64,000 nucleotides of DNA from Cytidiella melzeri (Eukaryota > Basidiomycota > Agaricomycetes > Polyporales > Irpicaceae). Shown here in pieces: positions 33,905 to 46,832 of the stretch. How positions within the stretch are numbered: position 1 is the first letter of the stretch; each line of letters begins with the position of its first letter. The stretch covers positions 1 through 64,000 of the forward strand of contig JABYQR010000224.1 in assembly GCA_022592445.1 (NCBI GenBank), read 5' to 3'. The position numbers and the translations under genes were made by a program. The notes below the pieces were generated by a model. That model was not told the origin of the DNA. It saw only the letters and a list, made by a program, of their open reading frames with translations, and ran no database searches.

Positions 33905-36284
33905 TCACTGCTCCGTGATATCCTTCTCTGGCATGTTCTCCTGCAGCGACTTGAAGGAACTACTAGGACTAATTTTGCCCTTCGAGTTATCAGAGGATGT
34001 GGCCCTCTCTGAAGGCTGGGACTTTTCCGACACCATTGTGAGGGGCCTTTCCGAAAGCATGGATAGTTCGCTCTTCTTCCGCGTCATAGCGCTGAGCTGA
34101 ATTGACGGTGACTCCGGGCCAGACGGCGATGACGACCTAGAGCGAGTGAACACCGATGGCAACGACGCAGTGCGGTTCACCGCATCATTCTCCCGCATCT
34201 CGACTTTCCCCTTCTCCAGATCAAGTAGCGGCGATGGAAATTCCGGTGTCTCTGGGATTTCCATCGCCTGGAAACGACTTCCCCGAGGAGTACTCCAAGC
34301 CCCACTCGGTAGCCAGCTAGGTCTGACATGCCCACTGCCGTTGCTCCCACTCCTCCTCCCTCTGAAAGCCTCTTCTGATCTCGAATTCGAACTGTCAACA
34401 TTACCACTGAGCTCGTTTCGTGCGTGACTAGCAGCAGACAACGCCCGTGCCCTTCGCTTCGCACGTATAATCGTCCCGATGGCGCCAAACGTCCCTCGTA
34501 AGGAGTCTATACCCGGCTCTTCCGTCTTCTGTACGATCTCTTTCGTAGAAGCAACGTCGTTGAAGTCGAGGTCGAAATCTTCTAGGTCTTCTTCGCCCGT
34601 GATATGCTCAGGGAGAGATACACGCGGCACTGAGTGCTCACTTCGTGGCAATCCGGATGAAACATGGGAACGGACGGGAGAGCGATGTGATCGGCGAGAG
34701 CGTAACGTCCCTGACCGACGGATGCTTGCCTTCCGGACTGCATTGGGATCAACCTCTGAGCGCGCTGCTTCGAGAAGGAGGGTTGTGTGCTCGTCAACCT
34801 AAGTGAGGAAGGTCAAGGAGGGTGTTTCTCGTTCTCCGCAGCCTGCTTACCTGTGTCAGTCTTCTTGGGTCAACCTTCGACATTTGCAAGATAAAGATCC
34901 CTGTACAAATAACAAAGAACGCAAGGACGACAGTCATGATCTGAGACCCGCTGGCCTTCAAACCTTTGTACAGGATCTAGACGTACTGTGAGCGAAGCTT
35001 GATAGATACACGGTATGCGTATACTTACCACAGACGTGACTAGAGTGCAGAACGTGACTGAAACACTGTCAATGCAAATGAGCACTACTGTAACTATATG
35101 CACTCACATGTCACGTAGTATGTGGGCGTTACTGTGTGTAGCGCTTAATTTTTGATATCACGATGATGAGAGCACATACCCATGGCTAGATAATATAGTC
35201 AGCACTACATGTGGGTCGAAGAGCTATGGCACTCACCAGTATTAAATAGCGCTAGCGCGACGTTAAGGTAATAAATTTCCGTTACTAAGATGAACGTGAG
35301 TCAAATGGACGTATGACTGGCTAGAGGAACCTACGGAGAGTAATAGCGACGAATACTATCAGAAAGTAGGTGAACCAGTTCTTGAACTGCAGGGTATTAC
35401 GCGTGAGGATGGCCTCAAGTCAGCCAATAGTTTACACACCTGGTTCTCCCCGCGTATAGTGGTAAGAATGCACGCTCCGAGTCCTTGTGTACAACTGACA
35501 CTAAGTCCTCCAATGAGACTGCATATTCCTATGTCTACATTTCGGAATCATTCAGCAGGATGTGTGCCAACACTGCGGCTGTCAATACTCACAAGGCAAC
35601 ATGCTCTTTTGGCCGTACCTCGGCGCGACCCAGATAGCAAGGAAAGCCGCGATGGCAATGACGCAGCCGCCATATGCCAAAAACCATGGTGTGACAAACA
35701 GATGGCGGAACTCGATGATAGTCGTGACACTTTGCTCTTCGGGACCATTCAGGGCAAGGATGGAGGAACCGAGGAGACATTGGACGCAGGATATCCAGCC
35801 GAAGAGAGAGAGCTTCTCTTTGAGAATAAAGTGAGAGAGCAGGGAAGATATAACGACAGAGAGTGCACCCATGGGTGTCTGTCAGATATAGGTGTTTAGT
35901 GCCGGTCGAGTAAACTAAACGAAGCGAACATACCACTATGATGGCCTCCACGAATGCGTACGCTGCGAAGTTACACAGCTCGCCAAGGATCATGATGATC
36001 ATACCTGTCCACCATATGGGCTTGTTGTGTACTGTCAATACTAGCAGTACGAAGGTGCAGGGAAGATAAGACTTACAGACTTGAGGTAAGCCACACCTTC
36101 GCCGGCGGCTTGACCGCTCTGCGACCGAAGTAAACCCTTTTTCTTGAACACGAAGGAAGATCCAATGAGAATACCGCTGCCTATGGCAAGGCAGACACCG
36201 ACACTGGTGGGGAGTGAGAAGACGCGTGCGAATACTGAATGATGCTCACATTCGGTATTGCGACGGCTGTGTGGAGGTCGACAT
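33905..36284 (-). CDS. NIPA-type magnesium transporter (DUF803)
   Basis: Twelve exons (36284-36250, 36203-36077, 36020-35934, 35878-35593, 35534-35440, 35386-35335, 35284-35237, 35185-35180, 35131-35108, 35057-35029, 34976-34851, 34798-33905) join to 602 residues. The membrane part (residues 1-300) has nine hydrophobic helices with family landmarks: VGVCLAIGSGILIGSSFVFK, YLKSPIWWTGM, AYAFVEAIIVTPMGALSVV, APRYG, LTTIRGENQF and the closing GIFILQMSKVDP. The last 300 residues are Ser/Arg-rich and cytoplasmic. NIPA proteins move Mg2+ across plasma or endosomal membranes. Exon 8 is a 6-nt microexon (CCATGG), exon 9 is 24 nt and exon 10 is 29 nt; all three are needed to keep the AMVTPTYYVTFTFCTLVTS helix in frame. 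Confidence 0.9.
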
Positions 36285-36661
36285 CGGCAGGGGCGACGAC
36301 GTGAACCAGTCGTCAACTCGCGCTCAGCACCGTCTCGAATGGGCTGGAAGAGGGATTGGGTATCGTCGAGGAGGAGGATGTCGTCGTGGGTAGTGAGGCA
36401 CGTATGTACTGTACGCCAAATGCCAATGAATGCATTGTGCGGTAATAGCTCCCGGCATAAATGCTCATCAGTCGCTCCACAACGCCTTTATTGCTATCAC
36501 CACCATCACCTCCCCGTCCACGCTCTTTTTGACCTTTACTCAACTCAATCCGAGGCCAGCCCGTCTCTAGCAGCGCGTTGTTAACCACAGGGACTTTGAC
36601 CTCAGCGGTAAAAGGTAAAGTTCTGTTCTCCCATCGACCCCACGCGCGACTAAGAAAGAAA

Positions 36662-37278
36662 ATGTCCTTGCACCGCACCGGTGTAGGTGTGGTTGCTTGC
36701 AGATACAGAGACAAATCGCACCGACTCGCAGCCTCGACTCGCTCTCCTGCTCCAGCCCTGTGTCCTCTTATTGCCCGCTACGCGCCACATCAGCCCTGGA
36801 TGCACATCAGGACATCGATTACTATGCACTGCTCTCCATTCCCCCGTCCGCTACGACAGCAGAGGTTAAAATGGCTTACCATCGCGCTCTACTCAAGCAC
36901 CATCCAGACAAGCACTCTCTACAACATCGCACGGAATCTCATGGATTGCGCAGCGACATCGGGCTTCTCAAGACAGCACACCAAATCTTAATCACTCCGG
37001 AGTTGCGGGCCAAGTACGACGCACGCCGTGCAGCAAAAGCCTCTCCTCCTCGCCCTGCACAAGTTGTCTCTCTCGAAGAATTCACAGAGCTTGAGGACGA
37101 TCTCGGATGGGCCTACAACTGTCGCTGTAGTGGCGTTTACGCTATCACGGAGCAAGAAATGGAGAGAGGCCAGCACCTTGTGGGCTGCAGTTCCTGCTCG
37201 GAGGTTGTTTGGGTTGGGTACGAGGCTGCAGACGAGGACCAGGACGCTGGAAAGGTTTCATCTCATGCCTTTCGATAA
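36662..37278 (+). CDS. DPH4: diphthamide biosynthesis protein 4 (J-domain, CSL zinc finger)
   Basis: Dph4 (DNAJC24/JJJ3) is needed for the first step of diphthamide formation on elongation factor 2. Two exons (36662-36680 and 36794-37278) give 167 residues, the usual size. The J domain has DYYALLSIPPSATTAEVKMA, HHPDKH (the HPD motif) and a final YDARRA. The CSL zinc-binding part carries CRCSG and, about 30 residues later, CSSCSEVVWV, so all four cysteines are present. The start is chosen because the long open frame has no ATG before the J domain, while ATG at 36662 splices onto it in phase. The start lies about 380 bp from the divergent NIPA start, so a shared promoter is likely. Confidence 0.88.
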
Positions 37279-37580
37279 GATTGAGTGCGGTCTACTCGTC
37301 GTATGGTCCACTAGCACGTTATGCATGTTATACCAGCGCATATATCGAGTCTCATGGCTCTTGATAGTTTAGATCCTGTAACATTCTATCGGTTGTTGTG
37401 CAATTAGCCACACATGTCGCTCGTCACTCAAGGACCAGCAGCACAGAGCCAATGTATGCGAATAAGTCACACATTTAATATATCTTACACTTTCAAGACG
37501 GCCGAGCGGGTTTTCTGATCGTGTTGGCATAGGCCATGCTCACTGCTGGGTTACCATACCATCTCTCCCCCGAGCTGACC
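37279..37580. other. convergent intergenic region
   Basis: Three hundred bases between the DPH4 stop and the methyltransferase stop, presumably both 3' UTRs. No other feature seen. Confidence 0.4.
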
Positions 37581-40500
37581 TCACTCATCAACGACGATTG
37601 CATTGGCCTTCCTTTCCAGCCAGTCCTTAAATTCAGCCTTCATTAATTCGCGTCCGAGGGCAAGTCCTACCGGCCATGGAACTGCGTTGCCAATTTCTCG
37701 GTGCATCTATGGTCGTTTAGCATTGGTGTGTATTCCTATAGTTACGTGAACACCTAATCAAACATACCGTTTTCACCATGGCCATTTCGTCAGTCACCGA
37801 GCAGAACATGAAGTGATCTGGGAATCCCTGGGACCTAGCGAGCTCCCGTACGGTTACGACGCGCTTGCACTACGAGCAGCGTTGACAATGTCAAGTGAGT
37901 ATTTTGTGTCTCCGGGTGCATACGTCGTAGTACTTACGTATGGATTCAGCACCCAGGACTGCTTCGCCATCGGCTCAACGTTCGTGACTGTGGTGTGAAA
38001 CCACTTATCTTTGTCGAGCCGGCCATAGAACCCTGATTCGCGGTGTGGGAAGTCAGCTCGCGCCCGACTGTTGCACATTGTCATATACATACCGTCTTTG
38101 AAGCCGCGCCTCGCTACGGCAGAGCTCGTATTCGACAACTGCCACTCTTTGTTGGTGAGTGACCGCGGTATGCCCGGTTTGAAGAGGTCTGACGGTTGTG
38201 CATGAATGCATGATCAGTGCTTGTTCCATGCTGCTGCGGCATCATTGCATGGCCACTCACCGTGGAAATCAGCGCCAGCTCGGAGTGAGATGTAGGTTAC
38301 GCTGTATCTCCGCTCGTGTCAACAATCCAGTCTCGATATGATGGTTCGCAAAATGTACATACCGCGCAATTGTCTCGTCTTTCAGCGGTCTCGTATAATG
38401 CTGAAGATCCTTGACCTCCCGTTGCCGCGCCCGTGCTTTCTGCTGGAACCGAGTGCGCGGTTCATGGCGATACACAGGCTGGGACATCCCGCAGGTTGGT
38501 TTTTGTTGGTTGCAAGTTTTCAAGGGCACAATGTGCCCATTGCTGAGTGTACGTGGCTGTTCACCAGGTATCAGTGGGTTGTGCCTGAGAATGCAAATCA
38601 GAGGGCCTCAGTGTGCGTAGAGTTGAGTACGTACCAATCAAACCAAGGTAAATCACTGATGGCATCATCAACAGAGATGTACCGGAATGGCACTTCACCT
38701 GATGTTGGCGGGACAGGAGTGATAGTGAGCTGGTGGGGAAGTTTGATAGATAGGGTGTCATTGGTAGGGATGTGGTAGAGAGGTGCCGGAAGAGAAGGCA
38801 GGGTATGTCCAAGCTTGGAGGCAATCAAGAAAAACCTCACTCTGGCCTGTGGAGTGCCGTAGTGTGCAGCCTCAAGCAGGGCAAAGCGGACTTGGTAGCT
38901 TGTTGATGGTGAGCTCAACTGAATGATTTTGAGGAGAAATGATATGATTGACTGACCCCATTGTGAGCAAGGCATGTACAAAGAATTTAAGTCCACCAGC
39001 TTGAATACCACCTTTGGTTCTGTACTTGCTCTGCTGGGTGGCGTTGAGGTTGTACTGTATGAAGCCGCGTACATTCTCAAAGAAGCAGTGCTTGGGCTGG
39101 AGAAAATCAATCCATGATAGCAGAGTAAGTATCAGATGACTTTTGCGGTCATTTGCTCGCTGATACATGTTCAGTGTTGAATGAGGTTGACTTGGCTCAG
39201 CTGTAAGTAAATGTGTTTGAAATGACAAGACATGACTTACCAGGGAAAACCAGCAACAAGGCAGTCAATATCACCAGGTTTGATCACGGGAGGCAGTTCC
39301 TCTTCCTCAATAGACCAGAGCGTAGAATGCTGTCCTCTTGCGTTCTTCACAGCGTTTTCTAGGACCAGGTTGGCGCACTGGTTGTAGACAATAGTATCAG
39401 GAGAGTTTGTCCTGGAAGTAGATGAGGTAAGTCTAATAGGGTTGAAGAGATGACGTACTTCAGTGTTGTGGCTGCTGAAGGACTGATTTCAACAGCATGT
39501 GTCAATACCAAGGCTCCTGCTTCCTGCATACTGAGCGCAAAGGCTCCAGTACCGCAAAAGGGGTCAAATGCACGAAGTGGCCGAAGCTCCTTGAATTCTT
39601 CTGCCTGTCTAGCAGCACTCTGAGAAGCTGGAAGGCATATGGCACATGTAGTTAGAATCTTGGACACTTCAGCCAATTCTTTCCTTTGCTTCCAGTGAAA
39701 CAAATCTGCCTTCTTGCAAAACCACTTGATGTAGAAGTTCAGCAATGAGGTGGAAGTATACTCATGTAAAGTTCCTTCAGGCAGGCTGGTGATGGCCCTA
39801 ACTTTGCATGGCTTCAGCAGTGTAGTAGCTGAAAGAAGGAGAACCTCTTCTGTCATGAACAGCTCTTGCTGCAAATGGCAAGAGCAGTTAAGACAGTTCT
39901 TGACAATGCTAGCTGTGACCTACCTCATCCTGGAAAGTGTTATCATCTGGAGATGCCTCCAGCATGGTTCTGACTCTGCCAAACAACTGGAAAGATATGG
40001 TGCAGCTGCCTGCTTCACGTGCTTTAGAGGAGAACTTGATACCAATGACCTGCCCCACAAAACATGGACCTCCATCTGATTTGGCCAAGGCACAATCATT
40101 GAGATGGTAGGTGTGACCACCAAAAGCCACACCATGCCCGTTCTGAATTATTTGTGGGATCTCTATGGCATCCTGTGCAGTTTTCCTGGCACAGACAGGG
40201 CAGTTGTCTGGAGGATTATCAGGCAAAAGCTGGGTAGAATCAGCCTGAATGAAGGAGCCATCTTGCTGAGTATAGTTATGGCTATATTGCTACATAAGCA
40301 TCACTGGATCCAGTAAGAAGGAAAATTGCACCTGTAAAAGAATTCAAACTGCTTCCAGCAGTTCTTGATCTCTGGCATCTGGGCTGCTCTCCCCCGGTTC
40401 TCCACATAGTGACAGGTACACTTCCTCAGGATGGTCTTCAACTCAATTGAGCCACAGGTCTGAGTTAGGAAGAGCTCGCTAGGCTCATGGATCCTAGAAG

Positions 40501-42482
40501 CAACTCAGATCAATTCACGGTAACCAGAAGACCCAGAAAGACTTACTCCTGCAACAAAGTTTTTGAAGCATGTTCAAAATACTGAACATGTGCAGTCTCA
40601 TCATGGCTGTTGATGTAAAGAATCCGGCCAAACCTATACAAAGCAGTTCAGCGCTGTCAGCAGGGTGCACATGATAGAACATACCAGAAATAATCAGCAA
40701 TGCTGTGCTGCAAGGGGATTTGCTTGATCTCTGCCTCAGTCTCAGGAAAGTGTAGGTTCTCCCTTCCAGCAAAAGTCACTGCAGGAACCAGTACCACATC
40801 TCCAACCTAGGGTAGTAAGGATCAGAGACAATTTGTTAGCCAAAAGAGTGAGAAAATACAGACACTATAGATCTCGTGGTTGACTCGGACACTGTTGCGG
40901 AAACATGTACCAGCCTGGCCAGCTCTTGGGCCAAACTCCACTGACCCCTTGTACACAAGTGCTCTACGCAACCAAAGGACCAACATGCTATGTGCTGATT
41001 TCTGAGACTCAGAGTTCTGGACCACGGATTTGCGGCCGCCGAGCACATGAAGACTCTCACGAAATAGCCCCTTGGAGAGGCTTCCAATGAGCGGTGTGAC
41101 GACAGTTTGGTTCTGATTTTCGGGGCGGAGAACATACAAGTCTATGTTCCTGAGAGGGGGAGCCTTGCGAGGCGCCGGGACATGCTGTACGGGGCGGCGA
41201 ATAGAGCTTGGATCTGCGAGAATCTCCTGGATGAAGGGACTTTGCCGTGCTAGCTCGTAGCCACCTGCTTTGACCACCGCCGTGACAGTTGGATACTACA
41301 CCGCAGTCAGAACGTTTGAACTCTGGAACAACCAACACTCACAGCTTTGGTGACTGCCTCTTCAACGATAACCTCACTCAAGAAGTTATCACGGACACCT
41401 TCATATTCCGAGAGGAAGCTGGTCCGAGTGCATTCAACTCTATCCCGCAGAGCAGCGCTGATGATGAGCTGTGCGATCCGATGCGGGCGATAAAATTGCT
41501 TGAATATGCTCGCATACCCAAGCGATGGTTTACCAAGTACGTAGAAGGCATAATTTGTCTGAAGGTAAATTGCACTGCATCGCATCAGCAAACCAAGTCT
41601 ATACTGATGCAAAGCTTGATGCTCACCCTTCGTGATCCCCGTAGTCAATGGAGAAAGTGGATATCGCGCTTGTGCGGAAGATGTCCAGCTCGTTGAGCTT
41701 GCCTGAGCCCTTTGCTTCGTCCACCTCTGCTTCGAGATCCTGGCCTGCGTCTTCTTCATTCACATAGAGAGGACCGACTTTCCCAATGGCCTCGCACTGG
41801 TTGTTGTTTTCCTCCAACAGCTCATCCGGAGTCACGTACATGTTCCTGTGCGTGGGATCAAACATGGTGAAGTCGGTTAGGTAACGGACCGGCTTGTGGT
41901 CGGCCTCTTCACCGACCTCCTCCTCGCCGACAATCAAAGTATCTCTTGTCTCTATGAGACAACCATCGAGCTCAGTGTTACCCAAGCGGTGAACTACATT
42001 CGGATCGAGTAAGTACAGCGCAGCTACATCAATATGGGTACGACTTACTCGCTTGTTGTACACGAGACCGCTTTTCGGGCTGCGTGTCCAGTCTTCGTTG
42101 AGATAGGTCATACAATACAGAGAAGATGATTACGTACCTGGGACGAGATGGTGTGCCGCTGTGTTCCTTCCTTCCGTTTGACAGCAGTGTTGGTTGCACG
42201 CGAAGATGAATCAGCCGTCATTGAGGTATAACCCCTAGGAATCGAACTTGAAGGGGCCGCCATGGAATGCGAGCGAGTGGTAGCTGAACGCGAGGACGAG
42301 GATGCAACCGTCGCGGAGGGGCGCAACGTTGTAGCACGAGACTCACGTGTTGAGCCGCTACCATAGCCGTACAGCGAGTTGCTTGCATTGGGGGTTTCGG
42401 TGTCAAGGGTCACATCCCTAGCGTCGGGGATGGAGTCCCCGAAGCTCTGGCTGAAAGCCGTGGGACGGTTTCGTCGCGACAT
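37581..42482 (-). CDS. DNMT1: DNMT1-type DNA (cytosine-5) methyltransferase
   Basis: Methylates the C5 of cytosine in DNA; the domain set points to maintenance-type activity. Many exons from ATG at 42482 to TGA at 37581. In order: Ser/Arg-rich N-terminus, a replication-foci-targeting-like region (LNEDWTRSPKSGLVYNKR, VRYLTDFTMFDP), BAH-type segments (VGDVVLVPA; about 40800-40500, and a second about 40200-39900), then the catalytic domain. Motif I is FDPFCGTGAFALSM (39590-39480), motif IV is GFPCQPHS, restored by splicing near 39245-39195, motif VI is FFENVRGFI (about 39080), motif VIII is near YGTPQARVRFFLI, and motif X is REIGNAVPWPVGLALG (near 37700). The PC dipeptide with the catalytic Cys is present. 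Exon boundaries beyond those named were not all resolved. Confidence 0.9.
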
Positions 42483-44571
42483 TATCTTGGAGGATTGGGA
42501 TTCGGTCTGAGAAACAGCGAGACGGAGGCACAGATGTACAGATTTGATGCGGAGAGGCTGGCTGGATATACGAGTCTGGGGGGAAGCGGAGCAGAAATAT
42601 GTTCAGTCGCGAAGAGGGATCTTGGAGCTTCAAGCAATGGCAGAGGGGAGGTCAGCACATTCAGCTTCACCGCGTTCACATCAAACACGCACAGATTATA
42701 TCAGATAGACAGAGAACACAGAGGGGTGAGCAGGTCTGGGTCCTAGGAGCACAAAGTCAACAGTCAGTTCCGTCCCAGCATGAATTAGGAGATTGCGATC
42801 ACCTATATCCAAGAACGTAGGAATACTGAAACCACAGGCCGGATGGTTGGTTGGTCGGTCGGTCGGTCGGCCAGCCAAGGTCGGTCGGTCGGTCGGTCGG
42901 TCAGTCGGTCGGTCGGCCAGCCAAGGTCGGTCCTATGCTATCAAATACAAAACATGAAAGGTCAGATAACGATGGGATTCATGACGCGAGGCACACCAAA
43001 CCTATTGAGGGGGGGGGGGGGATTGTTGCCTGTCGTCGTCACAAAACCATCAAAGTCAATTCAAAACACACAGATCGACATATAGCGTACCTATACTAAA
43101 CGTAGCGAAGGGGAGGATGCAAGGTTCGTCGACCTTTCGGACGAGCCTATCGTCCTGGTAGCGCATCAGAACAAAATCAGCATTGAAAAAGATAGCCAGG
43201 CGTCAGAAACATTCACCAAATGTGAACTGCTGTATCGGTGAGATCGGCCTTGTATGTGTTTGTTTAGTCGGGTACAATGCAAAGTGATCTGGAAGGACCA
43301 CGGAGACAAGTCAAGAGACGTCTTCAGCAGACGCGCGATAGCTAATCATAGGCCAGACATGCGTACCCCAAAATCCTGGGAGCTGATTCCTGTACTTGAT
43401 TGAAAAAAGGTGGGTTTATCGCGTTCGAATGATTGCGTGAAAGCGCGTCTGGGATGAACGAGTTGCATGAGATGGCAGCGGGTTCACGAATGGTGCATTC
43501 GACATACCTCAGGCTGTCGGCGTTGGAGCACTGCAGTCGCTAATTTACTATGTCAAAGGCGCACAAAGTGTTAGAGTTCAATCCTGTAAACGACGAGGTC
43601 GGATACGCGTACAGATGTAGACCTCGGGAGCCCCTGAGGCAGGCCCAATCGCGGTCGATTACTGGAGACTTTGTCCAAGTGTTACTGGGTGTTTGATGGC
43701 TTTTTATTGAATGTGTTGGTGAAAATGTATGTCTTTATGATGATAGAATACTCAGGTGTCTGTGTGATTGTTGATGGGCGCGTACAACAAGCAAGCTCCC
43801 GACGCGGCGGCCACCATTGTCAACGCCGGCGCTTGCGGTCAACACCGCCAAGTGCGCCTCAGTCCACCAATTCCAAAAAATCGATTATCCTCAGTCCGAC
43901 ACTGAGCCATACAGACATCCACAGCTTGAGGCCCAAAAACATGTATACGCGGGCTCAACAACAATCACAACCGAACAATGACCTAGCAACAACATCGGAC
44001 TTGACTGGAGGTGTGTAGTTCTACTTTACACGAACGTTTTCACTACCATACCACATTGCGTAACAAACGAAAAAAAAGAACAGAGACGCAGATCCAGGTA
44101 TCGCACTGACGCACGAAATGGCAGAAAAGGTGTGAAGAAAGTCCGTGAATGGATTGGTGAAAGTCATAAAAGTACTACAACAAGTGAGGTGTACTGTAAG
44201 CGGAGACGCGGGTAGCAGTAGTCTTGATACTGGTAGATCGTGACGAATGGGTGCGACGCAGGGGTTTGGATTGATGTTTTGTTAAATAAAGAGCGAGCGA
44301 TGCAGGCGACGTGATACAACGAGAGGGAGAGAATTGCACCATGATACAACAGAGGCAATGCGGCTACATAACACACAACTTTCGTGATTGACTTCTTGGC
44401 TTTTGGGTCGTTTGTCGTGAGGAAAAAGAACGGTGACATTAGTGAGATGCAGATATTCGCTCGAAGATGAGCGGGAGCAACAAGCAGCCGAGCAATGACA
44501 TCTAGAGATGAAACTGTAACTCATGGTCGCACGCCATCGTGGCAAACTTGAGCGTTCACTGGCAAGGTAGC
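42483..44571. other. 2.1-kb intergenic region
   Basis: Lies upstream of the methyltransferase and downstream of HOG1. Apart from the GGTC repeat and a 12-bp poly-G (about 43010-43021) I see no gene or RNA. It is long for this compact region. Confidence 0.5.
42845..42929. repeat. (GGTC)n repeat array
   Basis: Runs of GGTCGGTCGGTC are broken twice by the same GGCCAGCCAA unit, so a higher-order ~40-bp unit is duplicated. It lies about 360 bp upstream of the methyltransferase start. Translations across it are low-complexity and not real proteins. Confidence 0.9.
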
Positions 44572-46379
44572 TCAATCCGATCCGCCAACCGCTACAGGCA
44601 CTTGGTATTGTGCAGGTTCATCGGGACCGGCCAAAGCGCCTCCCGGTACTCCTGCCGTTAATCTCGAGTCGCCCACCTGGTGGAAGTCTACAACATACCA
44701 CGAGTCGGTCAAGCAGCCACACAAAACGAGGAGTGATAGACGCACCTAGAATTTCGCTGTACATCATCACCTTCCAGGTATCAACGGGTAGGTCCGCATC
44801 GTTGAAGCTCCAGTCAAATTTCTCTACTGCTTCCGGCTCGTCCGTTGGGTCATGATAGGGTGCAACATACTCGTGGCCGAGCGACTCTGTTGCCGTGATG
44901 CGTTGCCGCGGGTCAAAGACGAGCATCTTCTCCAACAAGTCGATCGCTGTAAAGTAAACCATGTCAGACAAAATATAACATCAGTTCACACAAGGTACTC
45001 ACCGACAGGGTCAGCACAGCGGAGCTTCTCTTGAAATGGTACACGCTCACGCTTCGGCAGGCTCTGCACAAAGCGAAGTGTCTGATACCAACAGTCAAGT
45101 CAATCATAACTCTTGTGGTATTTATTCGCGGACAACACGCACATTTTCACTGGCAATGGTCTGGATGACATCTTCTGGTGGCGTACCAAGCAGCTCAGTG
45201 ATGATAGAGAATTGATGGACGTCTACTCAGTCCAACGTCATCAGCACGGCGACTCACTCAGGTAGCATAGACGAGAATACTGACGATCTTTTCCAGGGAA
45301 GAGCGGTTTCCCCTCTAGCATCTCTGCGAAAATGCAACCTGTACTCCACACATCTACGGCCACATCATACTTTTGCCATGTGAGCATGATCTCGGGAGCC
45401 CGGTAGTATCGTGTCGACACATAACCTGTCATCTGCGGATCTTGAATACGAGCGAGACCGAAATCACATATCTGATTGAAGCGTGTTAGACCGGCGCCTG
45501 AATATACCACCAAAATACACGGACCTTGAGATCACAGTTCTCGTTGATAAGGATGTTACTTGGTTTCTAAGACGCAACTGAGCCTTTGAACACAGTGTGA
45601 AGAGAGTCAAACTACTTACGAGATCACGATGTACGACGCCCGCAGAGTGGACATATTTGAGACCGCGCTAAAGTTCGTTCAGAATCGCGATGGGCGGCAC
45701 GAGAAGCACCAAGGAATTCACCAATATCTGGTAGAGGAAATACTGGATAAACTGCTTTTCCAGTGGCCTCGAAGTCAACAGTCGATGAAGGTCAGTCCCA
45801 AGAAGTTCCGTGACGAAGTAACTGATAACGGTTTGTGAGATAAAAGCCAGGCAAATATAAGAAGAGAAAGCGTACAGATCCTCCAAAGGCGAGATGAACG
45901 TGTCGTTTAGAGAGATGATCTATGATGGGCGTGTTAGCATTAGAACAAGAGAGGAGCGGCTTAAAGCGAAGAGACGTGCATTTTCGTGCTGAAGATGCTT
46001 CAAGAGTTTGAGTTCCCTGTACGTCCGCTTGCTTAGGACTGGGGTGCTAAAGGGCTTCATGATCTTCTTGATCGCAACCGACGAGCCCGTCAACTGGTCC
46101 TTTGCAGAGCTGGTGAAGACAAGTTGCGTCATCAGAAATGACATTCACGATGGCGCCAGGGGGTAGCGTACCACACGAGACCAAAAGCTCCTGCAGTGAG
46201 GAAATGTGAGAGGGGTCATCATGCTTGATTGAAGGTGGTACGCACCCATTCCAACAGGCTGTAGGTCGACATATCGAGTGGTAACCTGCGAGGAAGAGAT
46301 GAGCGAAAGTGTCAAGGGCGACGATGAGTGTACGCACCTCAAAGGAGGTACCAAATATGCTGAGCTTGACGAAGGACAT
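44572..46379 (-). CDS. HOG1: stress-activated MAP kinase HOG1 (p38 type)
   Basis: Hog1/Sty1 phosphorylates targets after osmotic and oxidative stress. Multi-exon gene from ATG at 46379 ([14 protein letters not shown]) to TGA at 44572. Visible are the Gly-rich loop start ([15 protein letters not shown]), the catalytic lysine ([10 protein letters not shown]), [35 protein letters not shown] in [13 protein letters not shown], and the TGY activation motif ([14 protein letters not shown]) that separates the p38/Hog1 group from TEY kinases. [13 protein letters not shown] and a DPTDEP common-docking region follow. The tail after [16 protein letters not shown] is short and variable ([11 protein letters not shown]). 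Full length, with no broken motif. Confidence 0.95.
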
Positions 46380-46832
46380 CTGTCAAGGCTGGGGCAGAAA
46401 CTGGTGGGATCGAGGGCGGTGGTGGCTGTAGGAGAGAGCGAGTGGTTGGCAGCGTCGGTGTGAGTGCCAGGAAAGATGAAGAGCCCAATCTGCGACCTGA
46501 AATGTCCAATACGTCACGCTGGAGCTCAGTCTGTCACGCTCACACGTCACACGCACCGCGACTTTCTTGCCAGCTCTCCTCTGCTCCTTCTCGCGAACGT
46601 CGACCATCCCTGTGCAGCTTTCTCTAGAGCGACCTCCGCTCGCTGTCCCGAGCCCGTTCAACATTTTTCTGCGATTTTCCTTGCATTTTTCGGTCGGTCA
46701 CGATGACGTCGTCCACGCGATTTACCCGGGAGATAGACGCTTAGATTGGAGCAGGCTCAGAGGTCCAGGCACGGTCGTTTCATTCGCACGCACCTGCTCT
46801 TGACACCGTTCCGCAAGGCGAACAGCCTCACA

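Noticed and set aside
42843..43099. Two overlapping open frames across the (GGTC)n array
   Set aside because: They translate to Gly/Arg/Ser/Val low-complexity repeats produced by the tetranucleotide; no domain, no start context.
43490..43590. Possible tRNA B-box (GAGTTCAATCCT) near 43575
   Set aside because: No matching A-box or cloverleaf stems could be formed around it.
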